Origin: Pullichristensenella sp963930055
GTDB taxonomy: Bacteria > Bacillota > Clostridia > Christensenellales > Aristaeellaceae
Reading direction: 5' to 3'
Length of the DNA: 64,000 nt
Assembly (NCBI GenBank): GCA_963930055.1
Contig: CAWVKS010000003.1
Span: 186,001-250,000, forward strand
Shown in pieces: positions 45,942 through 57,512 of this stretch. The notes beneath the pieces are model-generated. The model was given only the letters and a program-made list of their open reading frames with translations. It had not been told where the DNA came from and ran no database searches. How positions within the stretch are numbered: position 1 is the first letter of the stretch; every line of letters begins with the position of its first letter. Both the position numbers and the translations under genes were made by a program.

Positions 45942-46643
45942 TTACCACTCGATCTCCTCGACGGGGACGACGTTATCGTTGATGCGTTTGGAGGCGACCA
46001 TGCCGTTCTTGATCTCTATGATGCGGTCGGCCATGGCGGTGATCGCCTGGTTGTGGGTGATGATGACCACGGTGATGCCCTTTTCGCGCGCCGTGTCCTG
46101 CAAAAGCTTCAAAATGGCCTTGCCGGTGTTGTAGTCGAGCGCGCCGGTAGGCTCGTCGCACAAAAGCAGCTTGGGGTTCTTGGCCAGCGCCCGGGCGATG
46201 GCCACGCGCTGCTGCTCGCCGCCGGAGAGCTGGGCGGGAAAGTTGTTCATGCGCCCGGCCAGCCCCACCTGCTTGAGCACCTTGCGCGGCTGCAGGGGCC
46301 GCCGGCTCAACTGCGCGGCCAGTTCCACGTTTTCCAGCGCCGTCAAGTTGGGCACGAGGTTATAAAACTGAAAGACGAAGCCTATGTCGTAGCGGCGGTA
46401 TTTGGTCAGGGCCTTGGAAGAATAGCGGGAGATGTCGCGCCCGTCGAGCATCACCTTGCCCGAGGTCAACGTGTCCATGCCGCCGAGTATGTTGAGCAGC
46501 GTGGTCTTGCCCGCGCCGGACGCGCCAACGATCACGCAGATCTCGCCCTTCTCGATCTCAAAGGTGATGTCGCGCAGGGCGTCGATGGTGACTTCGCCCA
46601 TGCGGTACTGTTTTTTGACCTTGCGGAATTCGACGTAGGCCAT
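45942..46643 (-). CDS. ABC transporter ATP-binding protein (LolD/MacB type)
   Basis: A 233-residue ATPase: Walker A GASGAGKTT, Q-loop FVFQFYNLVP, signature LSGGEQQRVAIARAL, Walker B LLLCDEPTGALD and switch His in VIITHNQ. This subtype partners FtsX/MacB-like permeases. The ATG at 46643 is 9 nt from GGAGG, while one at 46649 is only 3 nt away. It drives the coiled-coil permease that begins 1 nt after its stop. TATAAT at about 46680 may be its -10, without a clear -35. Confidence 0.92.
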   Translation of the reverse strand: MAYVEFRKVKKQYRMGEVTIDALRDITFEIEKGEICVIVGASGAGKTTLLNILGGMDTLTSGKVMLDGRDISRYSSKALTKYRRYDIGFVFQFYNLVPNLTALENVELAAQLSRRPLQPRKVLKQVGLAGRMNNFPAQLSGGEQQRVAIARALAKNPKLLLCDEPTGALDYNTGKAILKLLQDTAREKGITVVIITHNQAITAMADRIIEIKNGMVASKRINDNVVPVEEIEW

Positions 46644-46778
46644 GCGCATCCGCCTCCACCCTTTATACCAGTATAATTATACCACGCGGACAAAGGGAAA
46701 TTGTGTCTAAAAGGAAAACTGTTTCGGGCAGGAACGTGAAATAGAAGGCGATGATTTTATGCCGCCTTTATACGGGGC

Positions 46779-46812
46779 AAAAGCCGCCCTCCCGACGGGG
46801 GAGAACGGCTTT
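46779..46812 (-). terminator. Terminator of the second regulator-kinase operon
   Basis: An AAAGCCG/CGGCTTT stem extended by a CTCCC/GGGAG inner helix, followed by T-rich sequence on the minus strand. Confidence 0.65.
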
Positions 46813-46875
46813 GGGAAGAAGGGCGCAATGGCCGCATCTGCTCTTGCCCCAGTGCAATTTTTGCGTTTGTGGGCT

Positions 46876-48174
46876 TTATCGGCGCTCTGGCGGCTGTTTG
46901 GGCGGGGGCAGCACTACGGTGAATCGCGTGCCGATGCCCTCGCGGGAGAGCACCTCAAAGTGCCCGCCGTGGCTTTCGACGATCCAGCGGGCGATGGACA
47001 GACCCAGCCCCGCGCCGCCGCTGTTGCGTCCGCGCGCCGGGTCGGAGCGGTAGAAGCGGTCGAACACGCGGGAAACGTCCTCGCGGCTGATGCCGATGCC
47101 GGAATCCTGCACTTCGATGGCCGCCCCGCCGTCCCCCGCGCGCCGTGCGCGCAGGCGGATGACGCCGCCTGCGGGCGTGTACTTGGTGGCGTTGTCGCAC
47201 AGTACGCGGCAGCACTGCTTGAGCATGTCGCGGTCGGCCAGCGCCGTGACGCCCTCCTCGGTCTCGATGCGCCAGTCGTGATTGCGGTCGATGAGCTGCG
47301 AATCCTCGTAGACCTCCTTGACCAGTTCCGAGACGTTCAAAAGCTGCATGTCCAGCCGGCTGCGCCCCATGTCGCCGCGGGCGAGGAACAGCAGCTGGTC
47401 GACGAGCTTTTTCATGTATTCGCTCTCGGACTTGATGGCGGCGATGCCCTCATCCAGGATCTTTTCATCGCTCTTGCCCCAGCGGTCGAGCATGGCGGCG
47501 TAGCCCTGGATGACGGCGATGGGCGTGCGCAATTCGTGCGAAGCGTCGGAGACGAACTGCCCCTGCCGCTGATAGGATTCGTGCAGGCGCGCAAGCAGGC
47601 TGTTGACGGCTTCCTCCAGCCCGCGCAGGTCGCGGTCGCCGGTGCGCAGCGTCTCCTCCGGACGCATGGACTTGATGCGGTCCTCCAGATCGTGCAGCCG
47701 CTCGTCGTCCAGAGGCGCGTGCTCGAAGGTCTGCTGGCGCTCGAGCAGGGCGCGGGTGGCGCGGGCCATCTCGTCCAGGGGGCGCAAAAGGCGGCGCGCG
47801 CGGCGGCCGCCGAAAAACATCTGCCGCAAAAGCGACAGGCATTCAAAAGCCAGCAGCGCAAAGGCGGCGGGCAGGGCGGCGTTGAAAAACGGCTTCGCGG
47901 CCACGGCGTGCATCTCGCCCTCCGGGCCGTAGAAGATGTAGACCGCGTCCCACACGCGCTGGAAAAACCCGCCCTGCGCGCCCATCTCCACCGTGCGCTC
48001 GATGCCGGGCGTCCACGCGCCGCCGAGGGCGGACAATTCCTCATAGAAGCAGAAACAGCCGATGGCGAGGATGGCGAGCAGCAGATCCAGCCAGAAATAC
48101 AACTTGAAAAGCCTCCACAGCCACGAACGCTGTATGCTCCGGGCCGTGGAGGTCACGCGGCGGCTCTCGCTCAT
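46876..48174 (-). CDS. Sensor histidine kinase
   Basis: A 432-residue kinase. Helix about 27-44, a short ectodomain of some 55 residues, helix about 97-118, then a HAMP-like linker with a long insert. Phospho-acceptor His213 lies in VSDASHELRTPIA. N box (VLCDNATKYTP), G1 (VQDSGIGIS), F (VFDRFYRSD) and G2 (GGAGLGLSIA) are intact. Its ATG overlaps the response regulator stop. It is related to, but distinct from, the kinase at 11.7-13.0 kb. Confidence 0.93.
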   Translation of the reverse strand: MSESRRVTSTARSIQRSWLWRLFKLYFWLDLLLAILAIGCFCFYEELSALGGAWTPGIERTVEMGAQGGFFQRVWDAVYIFYGPEGEMHAVAAKPFFNAALPAAFALLAFECLSLLRQMFFGGRRARRLLRPLDEMARATRALLERQQTFEHAPLDDERLHDLEDRIKSMRPEETLRTGDRDLRGLEEAVNSLLARLHESYQRQGQFVSDASHELRTPIAVIQGYAAMLDRWGKSDEKILDEGIAAIKSESEYMKKLVDQLLFLARGDMGRSRLDMQLLNVSELVKEVYEDSQLIDRNHDWRIETEEGVTALADRDMLKQCCRVLCDNATKYTPAGGVIRLRARRAGDGGAAIEVQDSGIGISREDVSRVFDRFYRSDPARGRNSGGAGLGLSIARWIVESHGGHFEVLSREGIGTRFTVVLPPPKQPPERR

Positions 48175-48860
48175 GCTTCCGCGTCGCGGAACACATAGCC
48201 CACGCCGCGCACCGTGTGGATGAACTTGACGCCGAATTTTTCGTCGATCTTGGAGCGCAGGTAGCGGATGTAGACGTCCACCACGTTCGTCTCGCCCATG
48301 TAGTCGTACCCCCATACCTTGGATAAGAGCTGTTCGCGCCGGAGCACCAGGAAGCGGTTTTCCATCAGCGCCTGCAAAAGGTCGAACTCGCGGCTGGTAA
48401 GGCTGACCTCTTCCTCCCCGTAGCGCACGGTGTGGCGGCCGGGGTCGAGCGCGAGCTTGCCGGAGGTGAGCACGCCTTCGCCCGCCGCCGTAGCCGTCGC
48501 GCGCTTGCGCAGCGCCGCGCGGATGCGGGCCAGCAGCTCCTCGATCTCAAAGGGCTTGGTGATGTAGTCGTCCGCGCCCATGTCCAGCCCCGTCACCTTG
48601 TCCATCACCGCGTCGCGCGCCGTGACCATGATGACAGGCGTCTGCTTTGTGCGGCGCAGGCGGCGCAAAAGCTCCATGCCGCTCATGCCCGGCAGCATCA
48701 CGTCCAGCAAAATCAGGCCGTAGTCGCCGTGTTCGGCCATTTCCAGGCCGTCGCGCCCGTCCATGGCCTTGTCCACGCGGTAGCCCTCGTGCACAAGCTC
48801 CAGCTCCACAAACCGCGCCAGCTTCTCCTCATCCTCGACGATGAGTATCTTTTCTTCCAT
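48171..48860 (-). CDS. OmpR-family response regulator
   Basis: A 229-residue regulator: receiver with VEDEEKL, phospho-acceptor Asp53 in LLDVMLPG and Lys in YITKPF; then a winged helix with LTSREFDLLQAL, VVDVYIRYLRSKID and HTVRGVGYVF. The ATG at 48860 follows GGAGGGG. It is closely similar in its DNA-reading helix to the regulator at 13.0 kb. It follows the DUF4342 gene by 79 nt. Confidence 0.93.
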   Translation of the reverse strand: MEEKILIVEDEEKLARFVELELVHEGYRVDKAMDGRDGLEMAEHGDYGLILLDVMLPGMSGMELLRRLRRTKQTPVIMVTARDAVMDKVTGLDMGADDYITKPFEIEELLARIRAALRKRATATAAGEGVLTSGKLALDPGRHTVRYGEEEVSLTSREFDLLQALMENRFLVLRREQLLSKVWGYDYMGETNVVDVYIRYLRSKIDEKFGVKFIHTVRGVGYVFRDAEA

Positions 48861-48939
48861 CGCCCTTCCCCCTCCCCGGAGCGCTTTCCCGGCCGCGACG
48901 CCCCGCACGCCGCGGCCGGGAAACCTTTATTTACTTCAT

Positions 48940-49482
48940 TTACTTCGACGCGTCCCCGTCTTTTTCCTGCCAGCTCTCCTTGACGCGCTCGGCGGCGTCC
49001 TCGGCCTTGTGTATGTACTCGTTGACCTTCTCGTTGGTGGGGTGGTCGCCGCGCAGCGAGTAGCGCAACCCGAAGAACAGGCCGATGATCATTAGCACCA
49101 GCATCAGCCAGATGGTGATGGGCGGGATCAGCAAAAGAAGCACAAACGCCGTCAGCGGCAGCGAGACGACTTCCTTGCCGTCGCGCGAGGCGACGATATA
49201 GTTGTGGTTGCCGTAGTTGAGCATGCGGCGGAAGATGCCGCCCACGGTGCGCGCCCCGTCCCGGAAAGCGCCGTCGCGCTCCTTTTTCTTTTGGGGTTCC
49301 TCTGCCTTTTCCTCCGCTTTGGTGGAAAAGCGCGCGTCGTTTTCGGGCACCTTGCCCTCGCGCTCCAGCAATACGATGGCGTCCAGCAGATCCCAGTCCG
49401 CCGCTTCCAAAGCGGCCTTGGCTTCCTCATAGCTCACGTTGGCCTTCTGGCGCAACAGTTCCACCATTTCGTAATTGGTCAT
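48940..49482 (-). CDS. DUF4342 protein with UBA-like and membrane segments
   Basis: A 180-residue protein. Residues 1-50 form a UBA-like three-helix bundle (VELLRQKANVSYEEAKAALEAADWDLLDAIVLLE), the DUF4342 family hallmark. A charged linker follows, then one or two membrane helices near residues 115-150 (LPLTAFVLLLLIPPITIWLM) and an amphipathic tail. The ATG at 49482 is spaced best from AAAGGGG. It lies immediately upstream of the response regulator and kinase and may be part of their response. Function not known. Confidence 0.7.
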   Translation of the reverse strand: MTNYEMVELLRQKANVSYEEAKAALEAADWDLLDAIVLLEREGKVPENDARFSTKAEEKAEEPQKKKERDGAFRDGARTVGGIFRRMLNYGNHNYIVASRDGKEVVSLPLTAFVLLLLIPPITIWLMLVLMIIGLFFGLRYSLRGDHPTNEKVNEYIHKAEDAAERVKESWQEKDGDASK

Positions 49483-49518
49483 GTTCATTTCCCCTTTCTG
49501 TCCTGCCGACGCGAATAT

Positions 49519-49570
49519 ATTATACCACAAACATTAGAGCCCCATGCCGGGAAATTAGAGAAAGATTAGA
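49519..49570 (-). promoter_or_regulatory. Promoter of the DUF4342 gene with ATTAGA repeats
   Basis: The -10 TATAAT lies at 49524-49519 on the minus strand with no -35 match. ATTAGA occurs on the plus strand at 49533, 49554 and 49565, i.e. 21 and 11 bp apart and on one face of the helix. This suggests an activator-dependent promoter. Confidence 0.45.
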
Positions 49571-49614
49571 ACCGCGTGACAGCTTTCTGAACGCAAAAGC
49601 CCCGGTTTTGCATC

Positions 49615-49643
49615 TTGCCATTCCCCGCAAAACTTGCTACAAT
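49615..49643 (+). promoter_or_regulatory. Promoter of cimA
   Basis: TTGCCA (49615-49620) and TACAAT (49638-49643) are separated by 17 bp. Confidence 0.65.
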
Positions 49644-49674
49644 AGAAGGACATGGAAAATGGGAGGCGATGGGC

Positions 49675-51253
49675 GTGAACCAGCGCACGGTGGAGATACT
49701 CGATACGACGCTGCGCGACGGCGTGCAGGCCGCGGGCGTGATCTTTTCCCTGGAGGACAAGATCAAGCTCGTGCGGGCGCTGGACAAGCTGGGCGTGAGC
49801 TACATAGAGGCCGGCAACCCCTTTTCCAACCCCAAGGACGCGGAGCTGTTCCGCTTCGCGCGGGAAAAGCTGCGCCTGAAAAACGCCCGCCTCGCCGCCT
49901 TTGGCATGACGCGCCGCGCCGGTCTGCGCGCGGAGGAGGACGCCGGCCTGCGCGCCCTGCTGGAAAGCGGCGCGCACATCGCCTGTATCGTGGGCAAGGC
50001 CAGCATCTCGCAGGCGCGGGACGTGGTGGGCGTCGCCCCGGAGGAAAACCTTGCCATGATCGAGGACACGGCGCGCTTCCTCACCGAAAACGGCATGAGC
50101 GTGTTTTTCGACGCCGAACACTTCTTCGACGGCTACCGCGAGGATCCCGCCTACGCCCTTTCCACGCTCGAGGCCGCCGCGCGCGGCGGGGCGACGCGCC
50201 TTTCCCTCTGCGATACAAACGGCGGCACGCTGCCCGGCGCCATCAAGGAGGCGGTGCGGGAAGTGGCGGCGCGCTTTACCGTGCCCGTGGCCATCCACTG
50301 CCACAACGACGCCGGCCTTGCCACCGCCGGCACGCTGGCCGCAGTCGAGGCCGGGGCCACGCAGGTGCAGGGCACGGTGAACGGCTACGGCGAGCGCTGC
50401 GGCAACGCCAACCTCTGCGAGGTGCTGCCCAACCTGGAACTGAAGATGGGGCCTGCGCGCCCTGCCGGAGGGCAACCTGCCCCTCCTGTGCGACACGGCG
50501 CGCTTCATCAGCGAGCTTGCCAACCTCAACATGGATGAGAGCATGCCCTACGTGGGCCGCAACGCCTTCGCCCACAAGGGCGGCATGCACATAGACGGCG
50601 TGCTCAAGCGCCGCGACAGCTTTGAACACATAGATCCCAGGCTGGTCGGCAACCGCCGCCGCCTGCTCATCAGCGAGGTGGCGGGGCGCAGCGCGCTTCT
50701 GACGCGGCTTAGAAAGGTCGCGCCGGAATTGACGCGCGAAAGCGAGGCCACCATCCGCATACTCGAAAACGTCAAGGCGCTGGAGGCGGAGGGCTACTCC
50801 TTTGAGGACGCGGACGGCTCCTTGACATTGCGCATACTCGAAGCGCTCGGCCGCCGTCCGGCGTTTTTCAAGGTGCTGGACTTCCACGTGTTCTCCCGTC
50901 CCGACCCCGGCCCGCTCAACGCGCAGGCCTATGTAAAAGTCTCGGTGGACGAGCGCGTGGAGATCACCGCCGACGAGGGCGACGGCCCGGTCAACGCCTT
51001 GGATCTTGCCCTGCGCAAGGCGCTCTCGCGCTTTTACCCGGTGCTGGGGAACATGCGCCTGACGGATTTCAAGGTGCGCGTGGTCTCCGCCAGCGGCACG
51101 GCCAGCGCCGTGCGCGTGCGCATCGACTCCACGGATGGAAAGAACGTCTTTTCCACCGTGGGCGTCTCCACAAACATACTCGAGGCCAGCTTCATCGCGC
51201 TGACCGATTCCATCGACTGCCTGCTCATGCACCACGCGCAGGGCGAGGCGTAA
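49675..51253 (+). CDS. cimA: Citramalate synthase, frameshifted as read
   Basis: A member of the isopropylmalate/citramalate synthase family. The first frame has ILDTTLRDGVQAAG, IHCHNDAGLATA and VNGYGERCGNANL. At GGGG (50448-50451) the frame breaks. Removing one G restores LRALPEGNLPLLCDTARF and the second frame, with FAHKGGMHIDGV and the C-terminal regulatory domain ending in GVSTNILEASFIALTDSI. That domain is of CimA type (pyruvate plus acetyl-CoA to citramalate, isoleucine pathway). GTG start, 8 nt after GGAGG. About 526 residues if corrected. Confidence 0.85.
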
Positions 51254-51281
51254 CGGCACTTGACAAGGAAGGACGTACAGC

Positions 51282-52053
51282 ATGGGCAAGATCATCGCCA
51301 TCTCCAACCAGAAGGGCGGCGTGGGCAAGACCACGACCTCCGTCAATTTGAGCGCCTGCGTGGCCGAAGCCGGCAAAAAAACGCTCCTTGTGGACATCGA
51401 CCCGCAGGGCAACGCCACCAGCGGCCTGGGCGTGGACGCGGCGCAGGGCGCGAAAACGGTCTACGAAGTGCTGCTTGGCGAAGCGGGGGCGCGGGAAGCC
51501 TGCGTGGACACGGGTTTCGACGGCCTCATGCTCATCCCCGCCAGCATCGAACTGGCCGGCGCGGAGGTGGAACTGGTGGGGGCTGGAGGGGCGCGAAGGG
51601 CTGCTCAAGACGGCGCTTGCGCCTTTGCGGGACAATTTTGACTATATCTTCATCGACTGCCCGCCCTCCCTGGGGCTTTTGACGCTCAACGCCCTCACTG
51701 CGGCGGACAGCGTGCTCGTGCCCATACAGTGCGAATACTACGCGCTCGAGGGCGTGGGGCAGCTGATGAACACCGTAAAGCTGGTGCGCAAGAAGCTCAA
51801 CCCCGCCCTGGAGGTGGAGGGCATCGTTCTGACCATGTTCGACGCGCGCACCAACCTCGGCGCGCAGGTGGTCACGGAAGTGCGCAACCACTTCCCCAAA
51901 GAGGCGTTTGCAACGCTCATCCCCCGCAACGTACGCCTGAGCGAGGCGCCCAGCTACGGCGTCCCCATCCAGCGCTACGACGCGCGTTGCAACGGCGCGG
52001 CGGCCTACCGCGCGCTGGCCAAAGAGTTGATCGGCAGAAATGAGGGAAGATAG
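51282..52053 (+). CDS. parA: Chromosome-partitioning ATPase ParA (Soj), frameshifted as read
   Basis: The first frame has ISNQKGGVGKTTTSVNLS (deviant Walker A) and DIDPQGNATSGLG. It breaks at GGGGG (51578-51582). Dropping one G restores LVGLEGREGLLKTAL and continues with FIDCPPSLGLLTLNAL and GAQVVTEVRNHF to 52053. About 256 residues if corrected, normal for Soj. It acts with ParB in chromosome segregation. The ribosome site is AAGGAAGG. Confidence 0.88.
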
Positions 52054-52054
52054 T

Positions 52055-52912
52055 ATGGCGGCAAAGATGCAGCGCGGCCTTGGCCGCGGCCTGGGCGCGC
52101 TCCTGGGCGAGGCGGCGGAAAACAGCGAAGCGGCCCGCGACGAGGTGCGCTCACTGAAACTGACGGACATCGACCCCAACCGCGGCCAGCCCCGCGAGCG
52201 CTTTGAGGAAACGGCGCTGCGCGAACTGGCCGAGTCCATCCGCGCCGTGGGCGTTTTGCAGCCCATCATCGTGCGCAAAACGGGCGAGCGCTATGAGATC
52301 ATCGCCGGCGAGCGCCGCTATCGCGCCTCGCGTCTGGCGGGGCTTGACGAGATCCCCGCCATCGTGCGCGACTGGGACGAGCAAAAGCGCCTGGAAGCGG
52401 CGCTGGTGGAGAACCTCCAGCGCGACGACTTGAACCCCATGGAGGAAGCCATGGGCGTCAAGCGCCTGATGGAGGCGGCGGGCCTTACGCAGGAGCGCGT
52501 GGCCGAGCGCCTGGGCAAGAGCCGCCCGGCGGTGGCCAACCTTTTGCGGCTTCTGACGCTGCCGGAGGAAGTGCAGAAAATGCTCGTCGACGGCCGCCTC
52601 ACCGCCGGCCACGCCCGCGCGCTCGTCTCGGTCGACCCCTCGCGGCAGGTGCAGCTTGCCAACCTCACCGTGCAGCAGAACTGGTCTGTGCGCCAACTGG
52701 AGCGCATCTGCGCCCAGCCGGTCAAGCCCGCCCCCAGACCCCGCCTGCGCCCCGACCGGGAGCTCACCGAGCTGGAGGACATGGCGCGCGAGCTGTTCGG
52801 CACCCGCGCCAGGATCGACGGCGACAAAAACCGCGGCAAACTGGTCATCTCCTATTACAGCGCCGACGATTTGCAGCGCATCTGGGAGGCACTGGAGGCC
52901 GCCCGTCGCTGA
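52055..52912 (+). CDS. parB: Chromosome-partitioning protein ParB (Spo0J)
   Basis: A 285-residue ParB. The N-terminal domain carries NRGQPRERF, GVLQPIIVRK and the CTP-binding GERRYRASRLAG motif. The helix-turn-helix is ERVAERLGKSRPAVANLLRLL, and the C-terminal dimerisation domain follows. It should bind parS sites, none of which I noticed in this window. It starts 1 nt after the parA stop. Confidence 0.93.
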   Translation: MAAKMQRGLGRGLGALLGEAAENSEAARDEVRSLKLTDIDPNRGQPRERFEETALRELAESIRAVGVLQPIIVRKTGERYEIIAGERRYRASRLAGLDEIPAIVRDWDEQKRLEAALVENLQRDDLNPMEEAMGVKRLMEAAGLTQERVAERLGKSRPAVANLLRLLTLPEEVQKMLVDGRLTAGHARALVSVDPSRQVQLANLTVQQNWSVRQLERICAQPVKPAPRPRLRPDRELTELEDMARELFGTRARIDGDKNRGKLVISYYSADDLQRIWEALEAARR

Positions 52913-52937
52913 AAAACTGCGCGTTTTAACAAATAAA

Positions 52938-52953
52938 ATACATAATTATGCGC
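52938..52953. promoter_or_regulatory. Possible arginine-repressor site before argG
   Basis: CATAATTATG (52941-52950) is a perfect 10-bp palindrome in an AT-rich stretch just upstream of the argG promoter, resembling an ARG box half pair. Confidence 0.3.
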
Positions 52954-52961
52954 TTGAGCCC

Positions 52962-52989
52962 TTGATTTTTTCGCAAATGAGCGTATAAT
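52962..52989 (+). promoter_or_regulatory. Promoter of argG
   Basis: TTGATT (52962-52967) and TATAAT (52984-52989) are 16 bp apart. Confidence 0.6.
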
Positions 52990-53029
52990 ATACACCATAA
53001 AACGCATATTCATTCAGGAGGGCATTCCG

Positions 53030-54241
<1,212 letters not shown>

Positions 54242-54265
54242 GTTGGTATCGACTATATGCGAAAG

Positions 54266-54290
54266 AGCTGTCCTGTGGGCAGCCCTTTTG
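54266..54290 (+). terminator. Weak hairpin between argG and argH
   Basis: A 7-bp stem GCTGTCC/GGGCAGC with one G-T pair, followed after CC by TTTT. It may reduce read-through into argH. Confidence 0.4.
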
Positions 54291-54313
54291 CGCGTCTGGA
54301 GGAATGTATAAGT

Positions 54314-55684
<1,371 letters not shown>

Positions 55685-55703
55685 CCCATTTTTCAGCCTG
55701 AAG

Positions 55704-55731
55704 CCCCCGTGTGTCGAACGCGGGGGTTTTC
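55704..55731 (+). terminator. Terminator of argGH
   Basis: A CCCCCG/CGGGGG stem followed by TTTT. Confidence 0.75.
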
Positions 55732-55740
55732 GTTGCACAA

Positions 55741-55775
55741 AAAGCCGCCGCCCCGCCTGTCCGGGGCGGCGTTTT
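55741..55775. terminator. Bidirectional terminator
   Basis: A 10-bp stem CGCCGCCCCG/CGGGGCGGCG with A-run on the left and T-run on the right, between argH and the convergent etfA. Confidence 0.85.
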
Positions 55776-55776
55776 C

Positions 55777-56745
55777 TCACCCCAGCGCAGCCAGCGCCTC
55801 TTCCAGAAACGCGCCGCAATCCTGCACGATGCCGTAATCGGCGTGGGCGAAGATGGGCGCGTCGGGGTCGGTGTTCACCGCGGCCAGCGCTCCGGCGTTG
55901 ACCCCGGCCAAATGCTGTATGGCCCCGGACACGCCCAGCGCCAGGTACAGTTTCGGCGCCACGGACCTGCCCGTCTGCCCCACCTGCCGCGCATAGGGGA
56001 GGATGCCCGCGTCCACCATCGGCCGCGAGGCCGCCAGCGTGCCGCCGAGCTTTTCCGCCAGCGCTTCCGCGCGGGCGATGTTCTTCGCGCCGCCGACGCC
56101 CTGCCCCACGCACACCAGCACGTCGTAGTCGGCAAGGTTCACGCCCGCCTCGCCGCCGCGCAGCGAAAGCAGCTCCACCATAGAGGGCTTCGATACGGCT
56201 TTTCTGCGCTCCACGCGCACAGGGCGCGCCCGGTCCGCCGCCGGCAGGGGGAACACTTTCGGCCGTACCGTGGCCATCTGCGGCCGCGCTTCCGGGCAGA
56301 GGATGGTGGCAAGGAGGTTGCCGCCGAACGCCGGGCGCGTCTGCAACAAAAGCCCCGTCTCTTTGTCGATCTCCAGATGCGTGCAGTCGGCGGTCAGCCC
56401 CGTGGAAAGCCGCGCCGCCACGCGCGGGGCGAGGCTGCGGCCAAACATCGTGCCGCCCAGCAGGAAGATGTCCGGCGCGTATTCCCGCGCCAGCGCGCAA
56501 ATTTCCTCCGTATAGCGCATTTCTTCCGGCGCGTCCAGCGCCGCGTCCTCCACGAGCAATACTTCGTCCGCGCCGCGCGCGCACATCTCCTCCGCCGGCG
56601 CGCTCGCGCCCAGCGCCACGGCGACCACGCGCGCCCCCGCGTCCTTCGCCAGCCGCGCCGCCACGCCCAGGAGCTCGTAGCCCACTTCGCGCACGCCCTG
56701 CGGGCCGTTTTCGCAAAACACCCAGATGCCGTTCTTCTCCATCAT
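55777..56745 (-). CDS. etfA: Electron transfer flavoprotein alpha subunit
   Basis: A 322-residue EtfA. The C-terminal FAD domain shows VCVGQGVGG, GQTGRSVAPKLYLALGVSGAIQH and NTDPDAPIF. The ferredoxin domain found at the N-terminus of some lactate-dehydrogenase EtfA proteins is absent. The ATG overlaps the etfB stop. Together with EtfB it carries electrons for the adjacent dehydrogenase. Confidence 0.93.
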   Translation of the reverse strand: MMEKNGIWVFCENGPQGVREVGYELLGVAARLAKDAGARVVAVALGASAPAEEMCARGADEVLLVEDAALDAPEEMRYTEEICALAREYAPDIFLLGGTMFGRSLAPRVAARLSTGLTADCTHLEIDKETGLLLQTRPAFGGNLLATILCPEARPQMATVRPKVFPLPAADRARPVRVERRKAVSKPSMVELLSLRGGEAGVNLADYDVLVCVGQGVGGAKNIARAEALAEKLGGTLAASRPMVDAGILPYARQVGQTGRSVAPKLYLALGVSGAIQHLAGVNAGALAAVNTDPDAPIFAHADYGIVQDCGAFLEEALAALG

Positions 56746-57512
56746 CGCTTTTCCTCCGCCTCCAGCGCCTCCATCAGCGCCGTGAAGCCGCCCAGCATGC
56801 GGCAGCCCGCCTTTTTTGCCGGCCGCGCCGTGCGCACCACGCGCGTGCGCGAGCCGCGCTGGCCAATGTCCTCCGGGGAAGCGCCCACGTCCAAAGCGTC
56901 CCACACCATTACCCCGGCGCGCGCGGCGCGCAAAACGCCCGTCACCGAGGGAAGCCGGGGCACGTTGATCTCCTTGACCACGGTGAAAAGCGCCGGCAGC
57001 GGCAGCCGTTCCGTGCGGTAGCCGTCGTCGCTCATGCGCTCCAGCGTCGCGCGCCCATCTTCGATGCGCTCAACGCGGGAGACGTCCGCCGCGTGCGGGA
57101 CGCCCAGCATCTCCGCCAGCATCGGCCCCACCTGCGCGGTGTCGCCGTCCGTGGCCATGCGGCCGCAGAGCACCAGGTCGGCCCCGCCGAGTTTGCGGAT
57201 GGCCAGGGAAAGCGCCCGCGCCGTGGCCAGCGTGTCCGCCCCGGCAAAGGCGCGCCCGGAAAGCAGGACCGCCCGGTCCGCGCCCACGGCCAGCGCCCGC
57301 CGAAGCGTCTCCTGCGCCGAGGGGACGCCCATGCTCAGTGCGGTGATCTCCCCGCCCAGCCGCTCTTTCAGGCGCACGGCCTCCTCCAGCGCGTAGGCGT
57401 CGAAGGGGTTCAAAATGGAGGCCACGCCCTCGCGGATGACCGTGCCGGTCACAGGGTCGAGCCGCTGTTCATTGGCGGCGGGCACCTGCTTTACGCACAC
57501 AACGATCTTCAT
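56742..57512 (-). CDS. etfB: Electron transfer flavoprotein beta subunit
   Basis: A 256-residue EtfB: KIVVCVKQVPAANEQRLDP, LNPFDAYALEEAVRL, ADLVLCGRMATDGDTAQVGPMLAE. Its second flavin or NAD site cannot be told apart by eye. The start overlaps the stop of the FAD dehydrogenase gene (ATGA), so all three genes are coupled. Confidence 0.93.
   Translation of the reverse strand: MKIVVCVKQVPAANEQRLDPVTGTVIREGVASILNPFDAYALEEAVRLKERLGGEITALSMGVPSAQETLRRALAVGADRAVLLSGRAFAGADTLATARALSLAIRKLGGADLVLCGRMATDGDTAQVGPMLAEMLGVPHAADVSRVERIEDGRATLERMSDDGYRTERLPLPALFTVVKEINVPRLPSVTGVLRAARAGVMVWDALDVGASPEDIGQRGSRTRVVRTARPAKKAGCRMLGGFTALMEALEAEEKR

Noticed and set aside
52913..53029. parS site near parAB
   Set aside because: No sequence close to the TGTTNCACGTGAAACA consensus was noticed in or around parAB. 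A systematic motif scan would settle this.
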